5,512 nucleotides of DNA from Chloroflexota bacterium (lineage in GTDB: Bacteria; Chloroflexota; Dehalococcoidia; Bin125), in assembly GCA_027296805.1 (NCBI GenBank), contig JAPUIR010000242.1, positions 1 through 5,512 of the forward strand. Reading direction: 5' to 3'. The position numbers and the translations under genes are program-made. Shown one piece after another: positions 1-5,505 of this stretch. A model generated the notes under the pieces. It made no database searches. It saw only the letters and a list, made by a program, of their open reading frames with translations, and was not told the DNA's origin. The stretch's first letter is position 1, and the number at the start of each line of letters is the position of its first letter.

Positions 1-770
1 GCGAGCCCGCCGATCGCCTCGCTCCGCGTCTGCCGCACATGCGCCTCCGCCAACGATCGCAGCGCCTCGACGTCCGCCATCACCTCCGCCGGGTCCCGTC
101 CGTTCAGCCCGAGGACCTCCACCGTGGCCTCCGCCAGCGGACGCATTCGCAGCACCCGCGCGGCGCCGCTGAAGCGCTGCAACAAGCGGCGCGTACTCGG
201 TGGCTCATCGACCAGGTGACACAGCGCCGGACCGTAGCCCCAGAGGAACGCCTCCACCGCGTCGACCGCCGTGCCCTCCTCCTCGTAGCGCGACAACCGC
301 TGCAGGGCCTGCCCCAGCAGCCGCTCGACCCGGGCGGCGCGCTCTTCATGGCCGAAGTACTGGTCGCGAAAGTCCACCAACACGTCTCGCACCACCCGAT
401 CGAGCGTCAGGAGCGGCTTCAGCGTCGCCAGCCGGTGGGCCCGCAGGTCGTCCTCCAGGGCGGGCTGCACCTCCACCAGATATGCGTCGGTCACCCAGTC
501 CAGCGCGACGGGCATCTCCTCCATCGCCTGGACCGGACCGATCGTGTAGTCCGGCCGCCAATCATGAAAGAACACCACCAGTGTGACCACCGAGGCCCCG
601 TACACATCCCCCAGCGCATAGTCGCCCGCCACCCCCACGTAGCGAATCTGCTCCTGTCGCTGCCGCAGCATCGTCGCGATCCTCTGGGCGCGCTCCTCCC
701 AATTCTTGAAGCCCTGCCACGAGACGGGCTTCCCGCCCAGCACCCCTAGAGTGGGATCCGGCTCAGCCAA
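1..770 (-). CDS. Nucleotidyltransferase-fold-like protein, active site apparently degenerate (partial, C-terminus beyond window)
   Basis: An open minus-strand frame of 256 codons runs off the left edge without a stop. I chose a TTG start at 770 because GGAG lies 7 nt upstream; GTG at 743 and ATG at 671 are alternatives. Residues about 20-42 read as an amphipathic helix. They are followed by GDYALG (49-54) and ASVVTLVVFF (59-68), the layout of the minimal nucleotidyltransferase motif G-S-x-x-x-G...S-D-x-D-x-x-V. Here the Ser after the first Gly is Asp, and the two metal-binding Asp positions are Val and Thr. The rest (about 90-256) is mostly helical and charged, like the helical tail of kanamycin nucleotidyltransferase-type proteins. 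It lies 35 bp after the nadE stop on the same strand, so the two are probably co-transcribed. Coding status is well supported by composition and continuity. The family call is a motif-level inference, no substrate can be named, and catalysis looks unlikely. It could also be an unrelated helical protein. Confidence 0.62.
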   Translation of the reverse strand, partial: MAEPDPTLGVLGGKPVSWQGFKNWEERAQRIATMLRQRQEQIRYVGVAGDYALGDVYGASVVTLVVFFHDWRPDYTIGPVQAMEEMPVALDWVTDAYLVEVQPALEDDLRAHRLATLKPLLTLDRVVRDVLVDFRDQYFGHEERAARVERLLGQALQRLSRYEEEGTAVDAVEAFLWGYGPALCHLVDEPPSTRRLLQRFSGAARVLRMRPLAEATVEVLGLNGRDPAEVMADVEALRSLAEAHVRQTRSEAIGGL

Positions 771-777
771 CCCACCA

Positions 778-781
778 CTCC
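778..781 (-). promoter_or_regulatory. Ribosome binding site supporting a TTG start
   Basis: The minus strand reads GGAG, then 7 nt, then TTG (770-768). This is the best-placed Shine-Dalgarno match near the start of the partial leftmost gene, and the reason for preferring TTG over the in-frame GTG at 743. An AGAGGA about 8 nt before the in-frame ATG at 671 is a competing option, but it would discard a coding-looking N-terminal helix. Confidence 0.45.
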
Positions 782-805
782 GAATCGCTAGAAGGCTCCA
801 ACGCG

Positions 806-1582
806 CTAGAAGCCCTTGTACCGGTTCGCGATCGGGAAACGCCGCTCCCGCCCGAAGGCGCGCGAGGTCACCTTCAGCCCCGGCGCCGCCTGGCGACGTT
901 TGTACTCCGCCCCCGTCACCAACGTCATCACCCGCCGCGCGTCGGCCTCGTCGTAACCCATCCCCACGATCTCATCCAGCGTGCGGTCGTCCTCCACGAA
1001 CGCCTCCAGGATCGGGTCCAGCCGCTCGTACGGCATCAGCGATTCCTCATCAAACTGGTCCGGACGCAGCTCCGCACTGGGCGGCTTCTCGATCACCGCG
1101 ACCGGGATCACGTCCCGCCCTGCCTGCGCGTTCAGATAGCGCGCCAGCCGGTAGACCATCGTCTTGGGCACATCCTGAATCACCGCCAGCCCGCCCGTCA
1201 TGTCCCCGTAGAGCGTCGTGTAGCCCGTCGCCGACTCGCTCTTGTTGCTCGTCGTGAGCACCAACGAGCCAAACTTGTTGCTCAGCGCCATCATCAACAT
1301 GCCGCGGATGCGGGCCTGCAGATTCTCCTCCGCGACGTCCGCCTCCCGCCCAGCGAACGCACTCTCCAGCGATCCCAGCGCCGACTCGAACACCGGCTCG
1401 ATCGGGATCGACAGCAGCTCGATGCCCAGGTTCTCGGCCAACGCTTGCGCGTCCGCCACGCTCCCCTCTGACGAGTAGCGCGATGGCATCGAGACGCAGG
1501 TCACGTTCTCCGCCCCCAGCGCGTCGACCGCGATCGCGGCCGTCAACGTCGAATCAATCCCCCCGGATAGTGCGATCACCAC
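806..1582 (-). CDS. nadE: NAD+ synthetase, C-terminal synthetase (ATP-pyrophosphatase) half of an interrupted nadE
   Basis: This half carries the domain that adenylates nicotinic acid adenine dinucleotide with ATP and swaps the adenylate for ammonia to give NAD+, the last step of NAD synthesis, in the cytosol. The frame opens with GTG GTG directly after an in-frame TAG and runs 258 codons to TAG at 806-808. Family motifs in order: ALSGGIDST, the ATP pyrophosphate loop, at residues 4-12; MPSRYSSEGS at 32-41; EENLQARIRG at 85-94; TSNKSE at 111-116; LYGDMTGG at 124-131; DVPKT at 137-141; PPSAELRPDQ at 167-176; EYKRRQAAPGLK at 226-237; and the usual terminal NRYKGF. No key motif is missing except the first helix of the domain, which is encoded before the TAG. 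No Shine-Dalgarno sequence is evident before the GTG, so independent translation would rely on restart after termination or on readthrough. Identity is certain; whether this is a separate polypeptide is not. Confidence 0.9.
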   Translation of the reverse strand: MVIALSGGIDSTLTAAIAVDALGAENVTCVSMPSRYSSEGSVADAQALAENLGIELLSIPIEPVFESALGSLESAFAGREADVAEENLQARIRGMLMMALSNKFGSLVLTTSNKSESATGYTTLYGDMTGGLAVIQDVPKTMVYRLARYLNAQAGRDVIPVAVIEKPPSAELRPDQFDEESLMPYERLDPILEAFVEDDRTLDEIVGMGYDEADARRVMTLVTGAEYKRRQAAPGLKVTSRAFGRERRFPIANRYKGF

Positions 1583-1585
1583 CTA
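1583..1585 (-). other. nadE: In-frame TAG interrupting nadE (codon 315 of 573)
   Basis: The minus strand reads GGT TTC GAG TAG GTG GTG ATC GCA. The same frame encodes glutaminase-type sequence before the TAG and the synthetase P-loop right after it, with no insertion, deletion or frame change. In homologues this position is an ordinary residue between the helix ending in GF and the strand VVLGLSGGIDS. Single-base neighbours of TAG include AAG (Lys), CAG (Gln) and GAG (Glu). TAG is a genuine terminator elsewhere here, at the nadE C-terminus (806-808) and after the lipoprotein (5315-5317), so a code with sense TAG is unlikely. The base after it is G, and no recognised readthrough context is evident. 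A base-call error cannot be excluded from the sequence alone. Confidence 0.9.
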
Positions 1586-2527
1586 CTCGAAACCCGTCTT
1601 GCCCACGTAGTCCCGCGTCCCCAGCACCAGCGCCTTGTAGATCGCCTCCTCCTCGGACGGGGTCGGTTCAATCCCCGCCGCCTCGATCGCTGGGCGCTCC
1701 GCCGCCGCCTCCGACACCACCGTTGCCGTCGTCTCCCCCAGCGGAAGCCGCCTTCGTCGCGGATCGTGCAACCGCACCTGGGTCACGAACTCCACGTCCA
1801 GATCGGCCACCAGCATCGTCTCCTCGAAAAGCGGCGCCCGCGCCAGCAGCTCCCCGCGCGGGTCGTGGATCATGCTGTCGCCCGGGAACACCAGCGAATC
1901 CTGCCCGCCCACGAGATTGCAGTAGCAGACGATCGACGCTGTATCGGACGCCCGCGTCGACAGCATCTTCTCGCGCTGCTCCATCTTGCCCCCGTGGAAG
2001 GGCGAGCCGTTGATATTGACGATCACCTCGGCGCCGGCCAGCGTCTGCTCCTGCGCCGGCCCCGACGAATACCAGATGTCCTCGCAGATGTTCACACCGA
2101 TCCGCACGCCGGCCACCTGGAAGACGGGCGCCTCTTGGCCCGGCCGGAAGTAGCGCGCCTCGTCGAAGACGCCGTAGTTGGGCAAGTAGTGCTTGTGGTA
2201 GCGACCGTGCACCGCCCCGTCGTGGATCAGCGCCGCCGCGTTGTAGGGATCGAACGCGTAGTCGACGAAGCCCACGACCGAAGTCACGTGCATCCCCCGC
2301 GTCGACGCCGCCAGCTCCTCCAGCGCCGCCAGGTTGTCGTTCACGAACGTGCGGCGCAGGACCAAGTCCTCGGGCGGATAGCCGGTGATCGCCAGCTCTG
2401 GGAAGGCCACCAGGTCTGCGCCCAGCCCCTCCGCCTCTTCGATCCGCGCGCGCATCGCCGCCACGTTGCCCGCGATGTCGCCCACGGAGAGGTTGATCTG
2501 TGCCAGCGCGATTCGAAACTGTCGCAT
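1583..2527 (-). CDS. nadE: NAD+ synthetase, N-terminal glutaminase (nitrilase-family) half of an interrupted nadE
   Basis: This half encodes the amidohydrolase domain that releases ammonia from glutamine and channels it to the synthetase domain. The 314 codons start at ATG 2527, behind purine-rich AAGGGA and GAGGG on the minus strand (2531-2542). The nitrilase triad is intact: Glu44 in FPELAITGYPPEDL, Lys112 in RYHKHYLPNYGVFDE and Cys148 in VNICEDIWY. NINGSPFHGGK (171-181) and NLVGGQDSLVFPGDS (204-218) are further family signatures. Residues about 291-314 (SEEEAIYKALVLGTRDYVGK onward) already belong to the first helix of the synthetase domain, so the TAG at 1583-1585 does not fall at a domain border. 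Joined to the next frame the protein would be 573 residues including the stop position, normal for the two-domain enzyme. Read as written, this half has a complete glutaminase with no synthetase to feed. It lies divergent from the ABC ATPase gene across 119 bp. Confidence 0.9.
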   Translation of the reverse strand: MRQFRIALAQINLSVGDIAGNVAAMRARIEEAEGLGADLVAFPELAITGYPPEDLVLRRTFVNDNLAALEELAASTRGMHVTSVVGFVDYAFDPYNAAALIHDGAVHGRYHKHYLPNYGVFDEARYFRPGQEAPVFQVAGVRIGVNICEDIWYSSGPAQEQTLAGAEVIVNINGSPFHGGKMEQREKMLSTRASDTASIVCYCNLVGGQDSLVFPGDSMIHDPRGELLARAPLFEETMLVADLDVEFVTQVRLHDPRRRRLPLGETTATVVSEAAAERPAIEAAGIEPTPSEEEAIYKALVLGTRDYVGKTGFE

Positions 2528-2530
2528 AAA

Positions 2531-2542
2531 CCCTCGTCCCTT
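2531..2542 (-). promoter_or_regulatory. nadE: Ribosome binding region of nadE
   Basis: The minus strand carries AAGGGA 9 nt and GAGGG 3 nt before the ATG at 2527-2525. The AAGGGA has the better spacing. It supports this ATG as the nadE start, which also matches the expected N-terminus of the glutaminase domain (RIALAQINLSVGD). Confidence 0.5.
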
Positions 2543-2548
2543 CGCAGG

Positions 2549-2568
2549 ACTTAGTGTCTAAGTTACAC
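2549..2568. promoter_or_regulatory. Overlapping dyads in the divergent gap, candidate operator
   Basis: The 119-bp gap between nadE and the ABC ATPase holds a perfect 15-bp inverted repeat, ACTTAG-TGT-CTAAGT (2549-2563). A second dyad, GTGT-N7-ACAC (2554-2568), overlaps it. The patch is AT-richer than its surroundings and lies 22 bp upstream of the nadE ATG, where a repressor could block a leftward promoter. I could not place convincing -35 and -10 boxes on either strand. A weak -10-like TACACT at 2621-2626 precedes the ATPase start. NAD genes in other bacteria are controlled by NrtR, NiaR or NadQ, but I do not claim a match to any of their sites. Confidence 0.35.
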
Positions 2569-2646
2569 GAAGTCGCTCAGGGTCCACAGTTGCAGAGTCG
2601 CCCGCCCGCGTCCGCGGGGATACACTCGATCGTTGTCGCACCCGAA

Positions 2647-3636
2647 ATGGCCAAAGCCCTGAGCACCAACCCCCCTCTGGCGGTCGACCTTCAAGCCGTG
2701 ACCTATCTCCATCCTGGGGAACGGGGGGTCGAGCGCATCGATCTCCAGCTCCCATCTGGGAGCGTGCTCGCCCTCCTGGGCCCCAACGGCTCAGGCAAGA
2801 GCACAATCCTGGGCCTGGTGGCGGGCTTCTTGGAAGCGCAGCAGGGCGCGCTGACCGTCTTCGAGCAGCAAGTCACACCCGGACTGCGGGCCCGCATCGG
2901 CATCGTCTTCCAGGACAGCAGCCTCGATGCGCTCATGACCGTGCACGAGACCCTTTGGTTGCACGGCCGTCTCTTCGGGCTCGGGGGCGACTCCCTGCGC
3001 GGCCGCATCGACGAACTGCTCGACCTCACCAACCTGCGCGACCGCAGCCGCGACACCGTCGAGACGCTCTCTGGCGGCCTCAAGCGCCGCCTCGAACTGG
3101 CGCGCGCCGTTCTCCACCAGCCCGACCTCGTCCTGCTCGACGAGCCCTCGCTCGGACTCGACCCCGACTCCAAGGCGCGGCTCTGGGCCATGCTGCTCGC
3201 CATCAACGCCGATGGCGCAGCCATCCTCGTCGCGACCAACGATGTCGCCGAGGCGGAGCAGTACGCGCAGTCCGTCGTCTTCCTAGAGCACGGCCAGATC
3301 GTCGCCGAGGGCACCCCCGCCGACCTCAAACGCGGCCTGCGCCGCGACAGCGTCCGCGTCGAATGGCCCGACGCTCCCCAAGACCTGGCCGGCACGCTCA
3401 GCAAGTGGTCTGGCGTCGGCCAGATCACCTTCGCCCCACCACTCGTCCACGCCACCGTCGACGACGCCTCCTCCTTCGTGCCCGACCTCTTCGGCATCGC
3501 CGAGGGCGCCATCCAGGGCATCCGTATCCGCGAATCGACCCTGGAGGACGCCTACTTCCTCCTCGTCGGCGAGTCGCTCAACGGCCTCAATCCGCCCGCA
3601 GAGCAGCCCCAACCCTCAGAAGAGACAGGGCAATGA
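2647..3636 (+). CDS. ABC transporter ATP-binding protein (ABC-2 exporter, DrrA/NodI-like)
   Basis: This is the cytosolic ATPase that powers the permease encoded next to it. Numbered from the ATG at 2647 (329 residues): Walker A GPNGSGKST at 45-53, Q-loop VFQD with Gln89, signature LSGGL at 141-145, Walker B LVLLDEP at 161-167 with catalytic Glu166, then GLDP. Where most family members have the H-loop His (TTH), this protein reads VATNDVAEAE with Asn198. The C-terminal extension ends near STLEDAYFLLVG, the pattern typical of DrrA-like ATPases, and the total length fits that family. The frame is open upstream to a GTG at 2554, but that codon sits inside the dyad and the extra 31 residues look non-conserved. 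TTG at 2590, with AGGG 8 nt before it, is another possible start. No strong Shine-Dalgarno precedes 2647, so the start is uncertain. The stop overlaps the permease start (ATGA). Substrate cannot be inferred. Confidence 0.92.
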   Translation: MAKALSTNPPLAVDLQAVTYLHPGERGVERIDLQLPSGSVLALLGPNGSGKSTILGLVAGFLEAQQGALTVFEQQVTPGLRARIGIVFQDSSLDALMTVHETLWLHGRLFGLGGDSLRGRIDELLDLTNLRDRSRDTVETLSGGLKRRLELARAVLHQPDLVLLDEPSLGLDPDSKARLWAMLLAINADGAAILVATNDVAEAEQYAQSVVFLEHGQIVAEGTPADLKRGLRRDSVRVEWPDAPQDLAGTLSKWSGVGQITFAPPLVHATVDDASSFVPDLFGIAEGAIQGIRIRESTLEDAYFLLVGESLNGLNPPAEQPQPSEETGQ

Positions 3637-4433
3637 CCGCGATCGTTGGCGGCGCGGTCGCCTCGTGGGCGCTGCTCCAGCGCGACTTGCGCGCCTTCGT
3701 ACGCGCACGCTCGCAGCTCTACTCCTCCGTCCTCCTCCCCCTCATGCTGCTCGCCATCCTCGGCACCGGCGTCTCCGACGGTCTCAACCCCACCTCACGC
3801 GTCATCCGCGACGGCGACTACATCTCCTATCTCGCCCCCGGCATGATCGCCCTCACCGCCCTCTTCTCCTCCACCTTCTCCAGCGCCTCCTTCTACCGCG
3901 ACCGCGACTCCGGCATGCTGCGCACCTTGCTCGCCTCCCCTCACGGCGTCCGCACCAACCTCTTCGGCAAAGCGCTCGCCGCCGTCACCATCGGCTCCAT
4001 GCAGGCCATCCTCATCCTCATCATTGCCGCGGCGATCCCCGGCATCGACCTGGCCTGGCAGTACGGCTGGCTGGGGGGCGTCGCCCTGGTCGTGACGGGC
4101 ATCCTGGCCATGAACTTCCTGCTCTCGGGGATCTCCTTGCTCGTCGCGACGCGCATCCGCACGATGCAGGGCTTCCACCTCATCATGAACCTGGTCCTCT
4201 TCCCGCTCTTCTTCCTCTCCGGCGCCTTCTTCCCCCTCGACGCTCTCCCGGATTGGCTCCGCGTGCTGGGCTTGGCCAACCCACTCACCTACCCCGTCGA
4301 CCTCATGCAGACCGCCGCCTACGCCTCCAACAACTCGGGCTTCATCGGCCCCGCAATCGACTTCGCTGTTCTCGGGGGGCTCGCGATCGTCTTCTTCGCG
4401 CTCGGCCTAAGGCGCGCGCCCCGCGCTACCTGA
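3633..4433 (+). CDS. ABC-2 type transporter permease
   Basis: A 266-residue integral membrane protein that forms the export channel with the preceding ATPase. Hydrophobic segments lie at about 30-46, 65-85, 112-134, 148-172, 181-201 and 243-259, giving the six spans expected of ABC-2 permeases. YRDRDSGMLRTLLASP (88-103) is the cytosolic coupling-helix region that follows the second span in this family. FPLFFLSGAFFPLDALPDWL (190-209) followed by NPLTYPVDLM is the characteristic ABC-2 C-terminal signature. Its ATG overlaps the ATPase stop (ATGA), so the start is well fixed and coupling is likely. Its own TGA overlaps the ATG of the lipoprotein gene (TGATG). Relatives export drugs, lipids or polysaccharides, and nothing here singles out one cargo. 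The same frame stays open 226 codons upstream of 3633, but that part is a shadow of the ATPase gene. Confidence 0.93.
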   Translation: MTAIVGGAVASWALLQRDLRAFVRARSQLYSSVLLPLMLLAILGTGVSDGLNPTSRVIRDGDYISYLAPGMIALTALFSSTFSSASFYRDRDSGMLRTLLASPHGVRTNLFGKALAAVTIGSMQAILILIIAAAIPGIDLAWQYGWLGGVALVVTGILAMNFLLSGISLLVATRIRTMQGFHLIMNLVLFPLFFLSGAFFPLDALPDWLRVLGLANPLTYPVDLMQTAAYASNNSGFIGPAIDFAVLGGLAIVFFALGLRRAPRAT

Positions 4434-5317
4434 TGCCAGCCTCCCACGGTCGCTCCGCCCGCGTCGTTCTCTCGGCGATGGCGCTCGCCGCGCTCGGTCT
4501 CTTCCTCACGGCCTGCGGGAGCAGCGACCCTTCTCCCGACCCCACCACCCTCGTCCCCGTCCTGGAGTCGACTGACACCGCCACCGGCGAAGTGCGCCTC
4601 GTCCTGCGACTGCGTGAGCGTGACGGTGGCGACGCGGTCTTCCCGGCCGGCACCACATTCAACTTCCGCTATCTCGACAGCGTCGATGGGGGATTTCGTT
4701 TCCGCGATCAGACGCCCGCCCAGGCCCTCTCTTTGGGAGTCGAGACATATTATGTCGCCTACGCCACCTTCGATCGCGAGGGGCTGTGGGCGATCGAAGT
4801 CGTGGCCAGCCCGCCTCAGGGCGAACCCCGCAGCAGCGGCCGCCTCCAATTCGCGATCGACACTGCCCCAGACATCGTCCGGCCGGGCGACCCTGCTCCA
4901 CGCTCACCCAGCTCAATCCTCGCCCCTGCCCCCCGCGAGCAACCCAGCGGCGATCCCAGTCCGGACGCCTCGCTCTACCGGACTTCGGTCGTGAGCGCCC
5001 TCGATCAGCAACGGCCGTTCGTCGTCCTCTTCAGCAACGTCGACACTTGCCTGAACAGGGGCCGCTGCCGGCGTGCGCTCGACCAGATCGAGCGTCTCGC
5101 CCCCCAAGCCGACCTGCTGGCGATCCACTCTCAGCCCTTCGAGATCGGTCCCGACGGCAGCCGCGTCCGCAGCGACCCCGACATCTTCAGCGAGTGGCGT
5201 CTCGGTAGCGACCCCTGGATCTTCGTCGTCGGCGCGGACGGCCTCGTGCACGCCTCCTTCGAACTCGTCGTCACAGACGACGACTTGTTGGCCGCCTTGG
5301 AAGCCGTCACCAAATAG
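4433..5317 (+). CDS. Lipoprotein with C-terminal thioredoxin-like domain
   Basis: A 294-residue protein, probably exported and lipid-anchored. It has Arg at 7 and 10, a hydrophobic stretch at 11-27 and lipobox LTAC with Cys28, followed by a Ser/Pro/Asp-rich linker. Residues about 40-145 look like a beta-rich domain (EVRLVLRLRERD; TYYVAYATFDREGLWAIEV) resembling FixH-like or Ig-like domains. A Pro-rich linker at about 150-180 leads to a thioredoxin-like domain: strand RPFVVLFSN (194-202), cysteines 206 and 212 in CLNRGRC, helix RALDQIERLA, and strand SDPWIFVVGADG (259-270), where Pro261 fits the cis-Pro position. The cysteines are CX5C, not the CXXC of thioredoxin nor the CX4C I recall for this lipoprotein type, so redox activity is uncertain. 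The ATG overlaps the permease stop (TGATG), which fixes the start. Position in the operon suggests a role beside the exporter at the outer membrane face, but the function is unknown. Confidence 0.85.
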   Translation: MPASHGRSARVVLSAMALAALGLFLTACGSSDPSPDPTTLVPVLESTDTATGEVRLVLRLRERDGGDAVFPAGTTFNFRYLDSVDGGFRFRDQTPAQALSLGVETYYVAYATFDREGLWAIEVVASPPQGEPRSSGRLQFAIDTAPDIVRPGDPAPRSPSSILAPAPREQPSGDPSPDASLYRTSVVSALDQQRPFVVLFSNVDTCLNRGRCRRALDQIERLAPQADLLAIHSQPFEIGPDGSRVRSDPDIFSEWRLGSDPWIFVVGADGLVHASFELVVTDDDLLAALEAVTK

Positions 5318-5329
5318 CTTGTATCTAGA

Positions 5330-5349
5330 CAGGGGGCGGCGCCCCCCTG
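5330..5349 (+). terminator. GC-rich hairpin after the transporter operon, possible terminator
   Basis: CAGGGGG (5330-5336) and CCCCCTG (5343-5349) pair perfectly around a CGGCGC loop; a GGGGGC/GCCCCC register with loop GGC is an alternative. It begins 12 nt after the lipoprotein stop, the right place for a terminator. It is followed by GAGACCCCCC, not a T-run, so it is not a canonical intrinsic terminator. It may act with Rho, protect the transcript end, or be part of a dispersed repeat. Confidence 0.4.
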
Positions 5350-5480
5350 AGACCCCCCGCATGTTCGCACCACGGGGGATGGGGATGCATGGGGTGGCAG
5401 AGGCTGGAGAGGCGTGCGGTGGATCGAGTGGCAAGGATGGGGAGTCGTTACGGAAGCGATGTTCGGGTTTCCCCCGGGAG

Positions 5481-5505
5481 TGCAGAGGGCGGGACGCCCT
5501 TTGCA
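5481..5505. repeat. Inverted repeat near the right edge
   Basis: TGCAGAGGGCG (5481-5491) and CGCCCTTTGCA (5495-5505) form an 11-bp stem with one G-T pair and a GGA loop. Neither side has a T-run. It lies in the 195-bp stretch 5318-5512, which shows no convincing coding frame on either strand and is strikingly G-rich on the plus strand after about 5374. It could be a terminator for genes beyond the window or one end of a dispersed intergenic repeat. Confidence 0.4.

Noticed and set aside
39..749. 236-codon plus-strand ORF at the left edge
   Set aside because: It is antisense to a continuous minus-strand frame with far more protein-like composition. The product is rich in Arg, His, Gln and Pro with no recognisable motif, as expected of a GC-rich shadow.
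1583..1585. TAG as a sense codon, pyrrolysine or a reassigned genetic code
   Set aside because: TAG ends nadE just after its conserved C-terminus and also ends the lipoprotein gene. No pyrrolysine insertion signal or biosynthetic gene is visible, and the position is not a catalytic residue.
1766..2554. 262-codon plus-strand ORF opposite nadE
   Set aside because: It lies entirely antisense to the glutaminase domain with its intact catalytic triad, and its His/Arg-rich product matches no family.
2590..2626. Promoter pairing TTGCAG (2590-2595) with TACACT (2621-2626)
   Set aside because: The spacer is 25 bp, far from the 16-18 bp needed for a sigma70-type promoter.
2703..3521. 272-codon minus-strand ORF opposite the ABC ATPase
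   Set aside because: The plus strand carries every ABC ATPase motif in order; the antisense product is Ser/Arg/Pro-rich low-complexity sequence.
2955..3632. Upstream extension of the permease frame
   Set aside because: The frame is open by GC bias, but the translation is an Arg/Pro/His-rich shadow of the ATPase. Membrane-protein sequence begins exactly at the ATG at 3633.
3665..4432. Upstream extension of the lipoprotein frame
   Set aside because: The translation before 4433 is an Arg/His/Pro-rich shadow of the permease, and the signal peptide and lipobox start at 4433.
5374..5397. Possible G-quadruplex
   Set aside because: There are three runs of at least four G, but only a GG nearby for the fourth, so a stable three-tetrad structure is not supported.
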